Below are positions 36,859-49,315 of a stretch of 64,000 nucleotides of DNA, in pieces. Numbering within the stretch: the first letter of the stretch is position 1; each line of letters begins with the position of its first letter. The DNA is taken from contig OY292276.1 of NCBI GenBank assembly GCA_958496175.1, positions 62,881,080 through 62,945,079 of the forward strand. The letters run 5' to 3'. Below the pieces are notes generated by a model, which worked only from the letters and a program-made list of their open reading frames with translations, did not search any database and was not told the DNA's origin. Made by a program: the position numbers and the translations under genes. Source of the stretch: Sisyra terminalis. Lineage: Eukaryota; Arthropoda; Insecta; Neuroptera; Sisyridae.

Positions 36859-38950
36859 GTTTCAAACCGTTGAGGAAATGACAACGATAAAACAATTTGA
36901 TAAAGCAATCAATCGAACTATTACCGAAAGAAACGTAGTGATAGTGGTAGCAACTATACAACATGCACTCATCTATATAAAACGATAACTACAAAAGGAA
37001 ACGAAGGTAAAATTTAACTTAAGATTATCTAAGGCTACTCATCAAAATCGAATCGAATCGAAGTGGGAAGATTGATTTTGATTACTGATTTTGGAATTTT
37101 TTGTAGGCAACAAAAGTAGCCTTGATGAGCTTTAAACTGGATCTATCTAAAGGAGCTATCCACTTACATATTTCATCCAGGATACCAGAATCGTTTTCGT
37201 CAACATATGGAGACTAATGTTTTACAATTGATTGCAAAAATCATCTTGATATATACAATACAAATGAGCACCAAAAATCTCTTCTTCAAGAATAAAAGAA
37301 ATGAAAAAAACTAACGAATCATTCTCAGTCGAATCATATCAGCAATTTTAAAAGCCAACAGAACCAATTCTAATGTGTTGGTAAAGCATGGTAGATATCA
37401 GAAGAAGAGGAAGAACAACGATAAGATATTGAGAAACCATATTAACACAACGAAAATCACCAAACTTAAATTTCTGAGGTACAAAGATACAAATCGTTGT
37501 ATTCTGATTGACTGAAATTTAACATTGTAAATGCCCCTGCCCCAGATCATTATTGGAAATCATCTTGAAAGAAAATATATTGAAGTTAATCATTGAATAC
37601 AATGAATTGTAAGGAAATAAAGAGAAAAGAAATGTAATTTTTTTAGTGCAACGATTTTTTTCTCATCGATTCATACAGAGAAAATTTGATAAGAAATGCT
37701 ATCACTTATAGATAATATGTAGAGCTTAGTACCTACTAAATATTCTGGTAATTGATTAAAATTCATAGACATTTCTTTTTTTCTTTTTTTCTCTTTATTT
37801 GAGTGTTTAATTATTAGTTTTGAATAGAAAAAAATCAACCGTTTTAAGGCAAAAAAAATAATAATCTGGAACATATTAAAAAATTAAACTCAGAAGCTTT
37901 GTTCTGATAGCTTATGTTGTAACTTTTCCACCATCAATTCACAAGTTAATTACATCAATTTTTCTGAAAATATCTCAAGTCAATTTCAAGAAAATGATGT
38001 TTGTATATAAGTGGAAAAAGTCCAAAGAAATCGAAGACATTTTTTCCATAGGTAGTGAGATTACTTTTAATGGTATTGCTATAGAAAGTTGATTTTCTAA
38101 TTCCTTTTTTTTTCTTTTTTTTGTTGTGAATAATTAACTGAACTTATTGATCTTCTTTTAAATTATAAAAAGAAATATTAATTTTGTAAACATTTTTTTA
38201 CTTCATAATATATAAAGCCGATAAAGTCAAATGTTAGTTTACCATTTTTATTTGAAATAGTTGCGTGTATCTTGGATAGTTAGCGCTACAATCAGCTACG
38301 GTTAACTTGCCTAAATTTCCAAAAATATTTAAAAATTTTCCATGTATTTTCCGACGTATGGTCAAAAATATTTATCACTATTCCCCTGGATGGACCGCAT
38401 CATATAAGTAGTATAAGCAAACAAAACAAACCGATATTTGTTGACTTTAAAGAACAAGTTTTACCATTATTGATTAGTGAAATCAGTGAAATAGTTTTAA
38501 AAAAGGTAATAACGTATAACCATTGCCCTTTTTGTACAAATACAGCTAAATTACATTGTATAATTGATAATATTTTCTATGGAGTTTAAACTTGAAAAAG
38601 TTTTCGTATGTTCATCATATACCCAACGTACTATTGTTTTCGTGTTTATACAGCGATTATTATTTTTTTTAGGTAGTAAAGGACTTGGAACAGTTCGATT
38701 ATTGAATTATCGGACCACACCACCCACAATGGTGGTCGTCAGTTGAAGCTGAAGTCTTGATGACGTCTTGACGACAACCAAGTTATAAGTTAAAAGAATT
38801 TTTTTTAACTATAACCTAAGTTTAATCGTCGATTTTGTACGAACAAGAAGATCATAGGATCTTCAACAGGTGTTTAGAGAAAGAAATTAAAAGAAATGTT
38901 TCTAAAAGGTATATAAATAAAGTTAGGATAGGTAGAAACATTGATTGTTT
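36859..38950 (+). repeat. Duplicated exon cluster P1
   Basis: Diverged direct repeat with 38950-42130. It starts with a probable exon 36859-37006 ending at a GTAAAA donor; its opening GTTGAGGAAATGACAACG matches the second exon of block A. One frame inside reads NVVIVVATIQHA. A second acceptor, GAATTTTTTGTAG, ends near 37106. A third piece at about 38672 follows TTTTTTTTAG and reads KDLEQFDY before a stop. These pieces match P2 in order, but each has frame breaks. Confidence 0.5.
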
Positions 38951-41900
38951 AACTTAAACGTTGTTGTCGCCAATCGAATCGAGATATTGCCAAAGAACAT
39001 GTAGTAATGGTGGCAACTATGTACCACCACATGTCAACACATTTAAGTGAAACGGAAACTATGGAACCAGGGAACGTAGGTAAGATTTATCATAAAACTA
39101 TTTGAAAGTTAATCAAAATGGTGGTGAGGTGAGGTGGAAAGAGCAATGATTGATTTTTGGAAATTGTTGTAGGTTTTTGTGGGAAGTGGTGTTCTAAGGA
39201 GCTCTAGAACGAATCAGCAAAGAGCTATATACCACCATACTGAAATATTTTATCGAGAAAACCAGTAGGTATCGCTTTTTCTTCATTATACCATAATATG
39301 GAGTAGGACTAGGATCCAATATACCTACGCAATACCTACAAACCAGTACTTACCACCAAGAATCCCTCCATCGAGGATTAAAGAAACAAAAATTATTCTC
39401 ACCAATCATTCTCAGTGATATAAGATCAGCGATCTGACAACACCATAAGAAGGATCATTTCTAATGTTTAATGTTTAAAACAAGCGGACTACAACAGAGT
39501 GGCGGAAGAACGGAAGAAGGAAAATCACATGAGGGGATACTTATTTACCAAGAACCTTACAAATCCAGTAAGTAGGCAACCCCCCCTCCCTACGAGCAAA
39601 TGGCCAGAAAACTCTACGCAACAATCGAGCATTCTAGTTTCTACAAAATTAAATTAAGAATGCAACAATAATTCATTCAAAGCAATAAGTGAAGTGAATA
39701 AGATTTATTATCAAAATGAAATCACCAAACTAAAATTCCTGAGGTACCTACAGAAATATAAACATGTTTTTATTTCTATTAAATAGAACAACACATGATT
39801 GAATATTGAACAAAGATATTAGGAGAGACAAAAGAAAAATATTCATTAGATTCAATCTTACCATAAGATAAATTAGTAGATATTCTTGTTTTCTCAATGA
39901 AGAAAATTTATTTACCTACTTATTTTCAAAAGCTGTCATTTTGTTTTAAAAAATTAAACTAATTAAGTGTTGTTGTGGCACTAATTTCTTGAATTAACAC
40001 TTTGTTTTCTTAATTTTTTATCTAATTGGATTACTAATTGTACCTATATTAAATGTTGGGATTATCCCATTGCTATAATCCAACCTTTGTTAAACGTGTA
40101 ATAATGACAACCATTGACTAAAGTACTTACCATATATTATGGTGACATTATGATAGGTACTAATAAGATTTATTTACCTTCAATATGTAGTTATTGTATA
40201 ATTTCAAAAATGCATTCAGAAAATGCTAATGAAACCTCGCACTATAAAGGTGACAAAATCTATTAAAAAATTGTTGCAATGTTTGTAAAATAATCGTACA
40301 AATATTAATTTGTTTCTCCATGAAATTCTCTGCTGGTGAAATAAAAGTCATATTTGAACGATTGTTATCTTTAAGTGGATATTTTCAAATGGATCAATGT
40401 TTGCTTTAAAGAAATGAATCTGAAATTAACTCTTATTTTCCTGGGTGTCCCCTCCCCCACCCCAAAAGATAAGAAATATTTGACTTTAATGTTACAATGA
40501 AATGAAGGGGAAACTATTATAGAAGACAGTACTTTTTCTGTATTGTCTAATCTTCCAAAAACATTGAGATACCAATTGACTGTAGATAACAAAAATAAAA
40601 AAATCCATAATTTGATGAATGAAAGTAATTCTAGTTCAAGTTTCCTAAATTTTGTGCAACACCAATCTGGAATCCATAAACCGTATTTTAATTGAAAAGA
40701 ATTTATTCAAAGAGGATGAGTTTTATAAGATTTCTATAAGTAGAAACTTAAAAAATAACTCTAATAGGTCTAATTCTATATTACCTATATGTGGAAAATT
40801 GTGTAACTAAACAACCAAAGATATATTGACGATATTTAATTTATAGTTTTATATTATAATTACAATAATATGTTGAACAAATAGTTAAAGATTTAAGTTC
40901 TAAAAAAATAATTTGCTATTTGAAATATATATTTCGGTTTATTTTTGATCGTAAATTTGAACTTTCCACTGCCAACAATGCTTCTGTTGAAATTGTAAGT
41001 GCCACAATAAGGTACATTCTCTTATTGGAAATCATCTGGCAAAGAGTCTATTGTTGAAATTAATCAATGAATCAAATAAATTGCCAACAAGAAATAAAGA
41101 AAAAGAAAATATTATTCTTTTGAAGCTTAGAAGATAAATTTTATTTTCATTGATACACGGGGCGTTGTGAAAATGGGCTCGGAAATGTGACCTCATACAA
41201 TGATATCCAGAGTTTCTAAGCTTTAGCATTTCATTAAAATTCAATGAAAATTATAGTATATGTTTTTTCTTTATTTCAGTAGGTATCTATTTAATTATTA
41301 ATTTTGAATAGAAAAATAAACCCACCATTTTGGTTTATAGAGTAAAATTCAAGCAAAGAAATACGTCTCTCTACATTTAGGGAATTTTGGTGTTCAATGT
41401 GTTAAATTCGACTCACTCCCCAAACTTTTCGCTTGTTTATTTGTTTATTGAAATGTTCACTTGTTATTTTGTTGAATTTACTGCTTTGCCCAAATTTTGC
41501 AAATATTCTTTCAAGTTTTGATCCATTTTAATAAGTTTTTTCCATCAAAAAAGTGTTTTCAACTAAAGTTTAAGCTTTAGTTTACATTTGCATCAAATTA
41601 TTTATGGTCAAGTAAGTCGAAATTTTGATTACTGTTGAATCAAATGCGGGTCCCTTCCACGCCACTACTGACTGAGGTATATGTAACTTATTTGTAATGC
41701 AATTTTTCCAATCTTTTCCACAGTATCTACTAAAGCACTAACCGAAGATGCTAAGCATTCTTTATATGAACATATTTCTACGTACGTAGGATATTTAATG
41801 CAGTTATCATAGTCCATCGTAGGGGTCCACCTATTGTTGTCCACCTATTTACAGCGATTTATGTGTTTTCTAGAATAATCAAGGACTTGAAGCAGTTGGA

Positions 41901-42130
41901 TCGATTATTGGATTATCGGACCACTTGTGGCTGACCACTGATGACGAGTTGAAGCTGAGCTTTTGGTGACTACTGCAATGAAGCTAAAGTTAGATGAATT
42001 TTCCAGCTAACAGCTACAGGTTAGCGATTTTTTACGGAAAAGGAGTTATCTACAAGGTCATCTTCAACTGGTTCTTTTGGAAATCGAAACAAATGTTTCT
42101 AGAAGGTACTGAGCCAGGATATAAAAGTTA
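38950..42130 (+). repeat. Duplicated exon cluster P2
   Basis: Second copy of the cluster. The first exon-like piece (about 38950-39082) is open in one frame and reads SNRDIAKEHVVMVATMYHHM up to a GTAAGATT donor, cleaner than in P1. An acceptor GAAATTGTTGTAG follows near 39173. The third piece, after TTTTCTAG near 41870, reads KDLKQLDRLLDYRTTCG before a stop. About 1.2 kb (39780-41000) is not in P1. The matches TCACCAAACT...CCTGAGGTAC and TTATTGGAAATCATCT confirm the pairing. Function unknown. Confidence 0.5.
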
Positions 42131-42479
42131 ATTTTTTGGCTAAAAGTCGTTATCTTTTCTTTTCTTTTTAATTTATGGTCAAGGAGAAGTCGGAAATAAA
42201 AACAGGATGAACATTTAAATTTTTTAAAAAAGATAGCCATCAATATCTCGAGGTAAAGTTTTAATAGTTACCTACCTACTTTTGTCTTTTTAATATTAAA
42301 GTTTACCAATTGAAAATTGTTTTAATCTATATTTTATTTTTAGTATTTAAGTGATTTGTCAATATATGTAATAAGTCCGTGTTTTGTGGGTACCTTACTC
42401 AACTGCCGATCAAACAACTTGTAAGGATTTTTAAAATATGAACAGGAGGAGGAGGTAGTATTCTTCACATTCCTTTAAG

Positions 42480-42643
42480 AGCTTCTTCATTTAGATCTTT
42501 CTTCAGAAAGGAAATTGGACAGTTTCAATGTTAAATCTAAAGGAACTTTTATACTTTTACTTGGTAGAGGTAATGTAAAAATTAAATTTCTTTTGCTACT
42601 AATCTCATTAGTGATTTTTTTTTACTTTTTATTTTAGCTTCAT
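42480..42643 (+). CDS. Possible exon (unrecognised)
   Basis: One frame is open for about 52 codons and starts ELLHLDLSSERKLDSFNVK. A likely donor CTTG|GTAGAGGTAATG near 42568 and a strong pyrimidine-rich acceptor TTTTTATTTTAG ending near 42639 would remove about 70 nt, matching the local intron size. The intron part encodes a Leu/Phe-rich run, as expected from poly-T, so the real exon would end near LLL. There is no relative elsewhere in the window, which weakens the case. Confidence 0.25.
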
Positions 42644-44675
42644 CATATAAACGTATCTATAATATATGTTTAATACAGCAAGATTCAATATGAAAAGTAA
42701 ATGGAAGAAGGGAAAAGAAATATACTTATTGCAATTGTTAATCAACAACATTTCATCTTTTGCATATTTCACAAGAGTAACTTTGAAGAATTTTAGATTT
42801 ATGGTACCTACACATTTTAGTTAGTTAGTATAAGACAAGTTTACTCATATAGTTCCATGTTAATGGCTTTAGTTTTCTTCAAATATGTTTAATTGTCATA
42901 AAATTGACAAAGTTGATCTTTAATGTCGAAATAATTTTAATATTTAGCTTTAAATCATCAACGATTATTTCCATTTTTCTATCTTAAACTTTAATTTTTC
43001 AATATCAATTTGAAAGAGGCATATTTAATTGCTACTTATTACATTATTTCTTTTAATATACCATTAGTTCTTGTTTATTCATAATTCTATTTAATATACC
43101 TATACTTTTTTTCTTCGTTAATATTGATTAGGAATATATATTTCATATATTGTACTGAATTTGAAATGTGTTTAAATCGAAAAGTAGATTTTAATTGAAG
43201 GCCTTATTACTATATACCTTATTATTAATAGTTACGTAAGTGATGATCTAAATGATCTAACACAATTTTTATTCTTTGTAATACTGCTATAATTCATTAT
43301 CCTCTAAAACTTGATCGATTAATTAATTGTCAATTGTATTTAATTCCTATAACTTGATGAAAACTAAATATTAATAATATTTAATCTCCATAAGAAGTTT
43401 GAATGGAATAAATGATTCATAATAATAATTCTAAGCTCTTAAATGTTAAACATAATATTAGGTGGCATTGAATTTGAAGCTTTAATTTGATAATTAATTT
43501 GGAGTTGAAGGAATATGAATGAAGAATGGCAGCTTTGTAGTTAAAGAAAATAATATGTAATAAATAAATAAATAAGGACTAACTGTCAAAGTGAGAAAAA
43601 GAGATTTGCCTTCATTTGAATCAAGTGACAAGAAAAATGATTTTAGTTTTAGAAATTACAATTTAAAGTAAACTATTATATGGTACAACAGCTGTAGGTG
43701 CTACCTATCTCTATTTACAGTATGCAATTTATATTTTCCTCCCTCCCAATTTATATTGCTGTTTATTTCAGTTTTATATTTAATTATGTTACCTACCACC
43801 CTTTGGCTCTTATGTTCATTTTGATTTTATCATTCATTTAAAAAAAAAAATGGAATCGTAGTTTTTTTCAAAAATATGCAAAAATATTTTCATCATTCAA
43901 TTGCTCAAAAGTAATATGTTGAGGTAGATACTTAAAAAAAAAAGATTAAATAAGTAAATAAAACATTTTTCTAGTTTATACATTTAGGAATTTAACGATA
44001 TGGAATTAAACTAAATGCTTCTACATTGTAAAAGACATAGAGATAATGTTTTAAATGAACTTTTTCAACGATTACCTACCTACTAACTGCTTTAAGTAAT
44101 AAGTAGCTTTAACTGTAAGATTCACTTTTGATTTCAATTAGTACATATAACATAAGTACCTTATACTTAACAACAAAGAAAATTTATAGTTGAAATATGT
44201 TAAATAATTCGTTTGTCCTTATAAATTATGATGTAGGCAATTAAATTTAATGTATCAATTGAGAGTAAAATTATTAAACTGTTGTAATAACTATTATGTA
44301 ACACTAAATTGTTGTTGTGACGATAAAATAGTATTGAAATCAGACCAAATGCTTGTAAAATGTATTCAATTCTGTTGTACTCAATGATAGATAACTTAGT
44401 CTAAGTAACAAATTGGTGGTTGGTGGATATTTATTTGATCTTTCTTTTGAAAACATAACAATGCAAAACTTTAATACTTATTTAATTAAACCTTGCATTT
44501 TTAATAAATTTTTCACTAAAATCCACTAAATTCCAATCAAGTATTGTTCTTCTATTATAATATGGTAATGTACATACGAATGCACACATCCTTATTCCAA
44601 ATGTTATTGTGTTTATAGTTTATGTGTTTTTATTGTATTTAAATGAGAATTATTAGCTAATTTTGTTAACTTTAG
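42644..44675. other. AT-rich stretch in the unit-3 block
   Basis: Probably intronic or intergenic DNA before the 44676 exon. It contains AATAAATAAATAAATAAGG near 43559 and many TACCTAC strings, but no supported exon. Confidence 0.4.
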
Positions 44676-45660
44676 GCAACTTTATTCATATAGATTTTGA
44701 GCCAACAAATCCAATCGCTTGGAAAAGGATAAACATTTGTAGTATTGAATAAAATTTGGACCAACTTGTTAGGAGTAACACGAATTGTTAATAACACCAA
44801 ATGTTTTCTCCTTAAAGCAAAGCAAGCCAGCCCAGAGATCTATTTGCTAATGACTGGATCAATTATCTGGTTTGTTTTCGCACATTTCTATTTATTTCTG
44901 CGTCAACAATACTATGGAAAACAACCTAATGGTACTGGGATGACTTGAAGGGAAAAGGAATCACCGTTGAACTGAACTGTTGGAAAAGCTCGTGGACAAG
45001 AATTCGCGTCCACAGAACAGCAAGCAAATGAGTGTATACGCTGAAGGACTGATCAGCAGGTCCTGGGGAATCCTTTGGAATATCTACCCCGACGAGTGGC
45101 AACCATATTAATCCTGATACATCGGCAACAATGTTAAGAAGAAGAAATTGGTGAGTACTTATTCGTAATAGGCATTAAGGCTTTCGCTTTACTCATACCA
45201 TTTGTATTTGTAGGTAAGCTGGGAAAACTATTTATTGGTCCTGGATCAACTCAACATTGCAAACTCATTAGCAGCAAAGATCTCAAGGTTTTTTCATCAA
45301 GCAGTATCTGCCTCGCAAAAAGGGAACGATAAGAAGATACTTTGATCGGTGATTTACGGCGATAACCAGGAAACCAGGAGAGGAAAAATAAATATTCAGA
45401 GAAAACAGTTAATTAGATATCTAGGTAGGTACATTTCGTTTCAATCTAGGTAATTATTTAATTTAGGTATAGCGTTTCGGTTTTACTAACACTAATTTGG
45501 TTCTTCCAGGTGCTGCCAGGATAAGGCAGTGGAGCTAAGCAAAAAGACCCTTTTTTATTTAAATGGGAATTTCTGGAACGATTTCATTTCTGACAACAGG
45601 AATCGCTGGATGGACGGAAAGCGCTAAATTCTTATAATTATTATGTATTAATCAATTAAT
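44676..45660 (+). pseudogene. Gene E relative: three-exon 3' end with poly(A) signal
   Basis: Exon 1 (44676-45150) follows TTTTGTTAACTTTAG. It contains a hydrophobic stretch (MTGSIIWFVFAHFYLFLRQQ, possibly membrane-spanning) and, in another frame, ELLEKLVDKNSRPQNSKQ, which matches the minus-strand exon at 7214. That frame is broken by TAA and TGA near 45107-45117, then would continue in phase across a 63-nt intron (45151-45213, GTGAGT...TTTGTAG). Exon 2 (45214-45424) is open for about 40 codons in two frames (VSWENYLLVLDQLNIANSLA or KLGKLFIGPGSTQHCK) and ends at a GTAGGT donor. Exon 3 (45510 on) is cleanly open for 38 codons: CCQDKAVELSKK...FWNDFISDNRNRWMDGK, stop at 45627. AATAAATAAATT follows. 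Family unknown; probably a recently broken gene, or a gene whose exon borders I have misplaced. Confidence 0.45.
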
Positions 45661-45709
45661 AAATAAATTATCATCATATTCGATTTTATTTCTCCCCATT
45701 CGGAAAATT

Positions 45710-45984
45710 CTTTCGAATCAAAATGGCAGATTTGTTTGTGACGTCACAGGCTCGCTTCGCGAACATTGCCGAAGGGGCCCAATCGGAACGACTCGGAAAT
45801 GGCATTTCTGACGCGAAATCAGAAAAGAGCCCATTTGAGGGCATTTTTGCTTCATTTTGGCAACTTTGAGGGCGAATATCTCCCTTATTATAGATCCCAC
45901 AGGAACATATGATAGCTCAAATGAAAGGGCTTGAATTACTCTATCCAACGGTACCAAAGTGGGGGCGCTAAAGTAATGATTACA
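45710..45984. repeat. GC-richer repeat fragment, probably outer fold-back sequence
   Basis: It has TGACGTCACAGGCTCGCTTCG, long G/C-rich strings and the motif CTCAAATGAAAGGGCTTGAA followed by TTACTCTATCC. The fold-back element has a very similar recurring motif (TCAAATGAAAGCTAATxxATTACTCTATxGAT). Base composition differs sharply from its neighbours. Likely the outer end of the same element or of a related one. Confidence 0.4.
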
Positions 45985-48660
45985 GATTTTGAAAATTGCA
46001 TTTTTTCAACGACGAGTCTAGACCCGTCGAAAAATTCACAACTTTCCAATAATTTTGGGCAATAAAATTAGGTGAAAATATGATTTTTAGATAATATTCG
46101 ATGCATTAAAACCAAACATGTAACTAGAATTTTGATTAAACGTCAACTTGTCGAGTAATTAGCGTTTTTAGGCCACTTTCATAAGCCTACATACGGCTTT
46201 CATTGTTTGAATTTTGAGAACTTTTGCGAACCGATATTACCGCTGCCTGACAACAAAACGCTGAACTATTTTGGAAGCCACGCCCACTTGTATGTAGAAC
46301 TGGTTTGTGTCTTGGATAAGTGCTAGATACAAACCAAAGTGGGCGTGGCTTTCAAAATAGTTCAGCGTTTTGTCGTCAGGTTTGAAGAAGGGGGTCTGTC
46401 ATTATCGTCATTTAAGGTCAAACATTTCAGACATTTAAGGATGATTTTCTTTATGCCATGTAATGATGGGGATATCAAATGAGAGCTAATTAATTACTCT
46501 ATTGATTTATATAAAAAAACAGCCAATATGTCTAAACGATGACATTGAAATTTGATTTTCCGTCAGCGACTACTTCCCTTTCTGACATTTAAGGGTGGTT
46601 TGCCCCCCTTAATATATTGAACCCGATTATGATTGAGATATCTATTGAAAGATAATGAATTACTCTATCGATTGACATCAAAAAAATTACCAATATCTCC
46701 AAGCAATTACTTAGAAAATTGACTTTCCCATATCGACCCTTGGCCTTTATAAAATGTAACTTAAATCATGTGATTTCGCGTAAAAAGTAATTAAAAACAT
46801 TATTCTTATATAAAATTGATGGATTACAGCTAAATTTGACACTTAAATGTTGATTAAAGGTCTACTTTTCGAGAAATAAGCGTCTAAAGGGGGTCTGTCA
46901 TTATCTTCATTTAGGGCCAAAAATATCTTTATTTCTTCTCTCCTATCGCTATCAATCGATCGATTATTAGTAAATTATACAAAATATAACATTTCTTCCA
47001 CTCGAACATCATTTAAAATTGTATTTTAACCTATTTTATATGCATGTTTAGCGGATGTCAAAGTTGTTTATGTTTCGCTCTATAGGCAACCCGGTGAGCA
47101 TCAAAAAAACAAAATTCGACGATTTGCCCTTTTTGAACATGCCAATATTCAGTACTCCAACTCAAATTTCGGACATTTCAGGATGATTTTCTGTATGCCA
47201 TGTAATGATTGGGATATCAAATGAAAGCTAATTGATTACTCTATTGATTTATCAAAAAAAACAACCAATATATCCATACAATTACTTTAAAAATTGATTT
47301 TCCCTAGGCGACTACTACCCTTTCAGACATTAAAAGGTGCTTTGCCCCTCTTTTTTCATTGAATTCGATTATGACTGGCATATCAATGGAAAGCTAATGA
47401 GTTACTCTATCGAATAATATCAAAAAATTACCAATATCTCCAAACAACTACTTTGAAAATGGATTTTTCCTTATCGACTCTTTAGGCCCATTTAAATGCT
47501 AATTTCTCGAAAAGTAGACCTTTAATCAACATTTAAGTGTCAAATTTAGCTGTAAACCATCGATTTTATATAAGTGTAATGTTTTTAATTACTTTTTACG
47601 CGAAATCACATGATTTAAGTAACATTTTATAAAGGTTGAAAGTCGATTTAGGAAAATCAGTTTTCTAAGTAATTGCTTGGAGATATTGGTAATTTTTTGA
47701 TGTCAATCGATAGAGTAATTCATTACCTTTCAATAGATATCCCAATCATAATCGAATTCAATATATTAAGGGGGGCAAACCACCCTTAAATGTTAGAAAG
47801 GGATGTAGTTGCTGACGGAAAAGCAAATTTCAATGTCATCGTTTAGACATATTGGTTGTTTTTTTTGATAAATCAATAGAGTAATCAATTAGCTTTCATT
47901 TGGTATCCCAATCATTACATGACATAAAGAAAATCATCCTTAAATGTCTGAAATTTGAGTTAGAGTACTGAATATTGGCATGTTCAAAAAGGGCAAATCG
48001 TCGAATTTTGTTTTTTTGATGCTCACCGGGTTGCCTATAGAGCGAAACATAAACAACTTTGACATCCGCTAAACATGCAAATCAAATTGGTTGAAAATAC
48101 AATTTTAAATGATGTTCGAGTGGAAAAAATGTTATATTTTGTATCATTTACTAATAATCGATCGGTTTATAACGATAGAAGGGAAGAAATAAAGATATTT
48201 TTGATCCTAAATGAAGATAATGACATACCCCTTCAAACCTGACAACAAAACGCTGAACTATTTTGAAAGCCACGCCCACTTTGCCACTATGTAGAACCGG
48301 ATAGAAATGGATCTTGGATAATTGTAATTAGTGGACATTAAATTAATGAAAATACCATTTAAAACGATCGATTCATGCTTAAATTGTGTTAACTTGCATC
48401 GATAAGCTTCACTTTATCGATTTAAATCGATATTACAATCGTAAAGTAATGCTCCGAGTGAAATGGAGTTCCTTAACCTCTTATTTTAGCATACAAACAA
48501 AACGCTAATTTCTCGAAAAGTGAACGTTTAATTGAAATTCTAAGTTCATTTTCGGTTTTAATGCATCGGATATTATCTAAAAATCATACATTTACTTAAT
48601 TTACATTGGCAAGTATTGATTTTTATCTGCGGGTGTTTGCTCGTATGTATATCAACATGG
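45985..48660. mobile_element. Fold-back element with extended arms
   Basis: The short form: one module boundary at 46880, then the hairpin centre (about 47340-47490) and the inverted return arm. Inverted similarity continues outside the left edge shared with other units: 46045-46080 (GGGCAATAAAATTAGGTGAA...) resembles the reverse complement of 48590-48625 (TTTACTTAATTTACATTGGC), and weaker pairing reaches the segments near 46000 and 48650. This is why I take unit 3 to have the more complete left arm. The segment 45710-45985 shares the AAATGA-AAGG-x-ATTACTCTATC motif and may be still more of the element. Confidence 0.7.
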
Positions 48661-49071
48661 GCAGTTTTAAAAATTGTTGTTTGTAACTTTGAACTAAACA
48701 AATAAATAGACAAATATAACAAAATATGAATAATTTATTTAAATAATTCAACAAGTTGTATGGATCCAGTAGTAGATATCGGTAGATCTCCCGTTCTCAA
48801 TAAAGTTCATTAGATGGGCTTATTGGTAGTCATTTTTCCGGTGGTTGTTGTTGTTCTTGTTGGTTTTGGCACTAGTGTTGCTTGCTTCTTCATTCAATAT
48901 AAATATCTAGTAGATATAAATATTTCTTGCTTTGCTCCTCCTTATTTCTTTATTGCCTTTATTTGATTCTTGAGCCAGACACCTTGCTTATTATATATAG
49001 CTATTCGGAGAATAAATTCTTGATGACTTTGCTTATGATGATTCTGCAACGTTCGCTTAACTATTATTTAC

Positions 49072-49315
49072 TTCCACTTTTGCGGAAAGGGGCGCTTCAA
49101 ATCCAATAAATCACCTGAAAAATAAAATTACATGAATAAGAAAAGAACATTCTCTTCTTCGTAATCTTTAACATGGTTTCCAATAGATAGATATATTGAT
49201 GGAGATAAATTGGAGATCAGAATCTGCTGGACGGTCCTTTTTCAGCGATTAGGTATTTGCCGTGCTGCGGACGCGAACTCTTGTCCACGAGCTGTTCCAG
49301 CAGGTCGATGATTGC
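49072..49315 (-). pseudogene. Gene E exons, unit 3 copy
   Basis: Same exon pieces as 6971-7214 (open frame 49315-49217, microexon 49114-49072). Confidence 0.35.

Larger units (their letters stand above)
36171..46078. other. 9.9 kb block present only in unit 3
   Basis: At 36161-36170 the sequence GTTGAGGGA runs into AGTGCTGCAG, whereas units 1, 2 and 4 run straight into the fold-back arm (GTTGAGGGAATATATGAATTTTAG). The block ends at about 46078, where the shared arm (ATGATTTTTAGATAATATTC) resumes. There is no target-site duplication and there are no terminal repeats of its own. It holds plus-strand relatives of the SOCS-like family (36562-36858) and of gene E (44676-45660) plus duplicated exon clusters, so its content is of the same kind as the rest of the unit. 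Most likely it was deleted from the other units. Confidence 0.85.

Noticed and set aside
45718..45957. 79-codon minus-strand frame in the GC-richer fragment
   Set aside because: Lies in repeat-like sequence sharing motifs with the fold-back element; no domain recognised.
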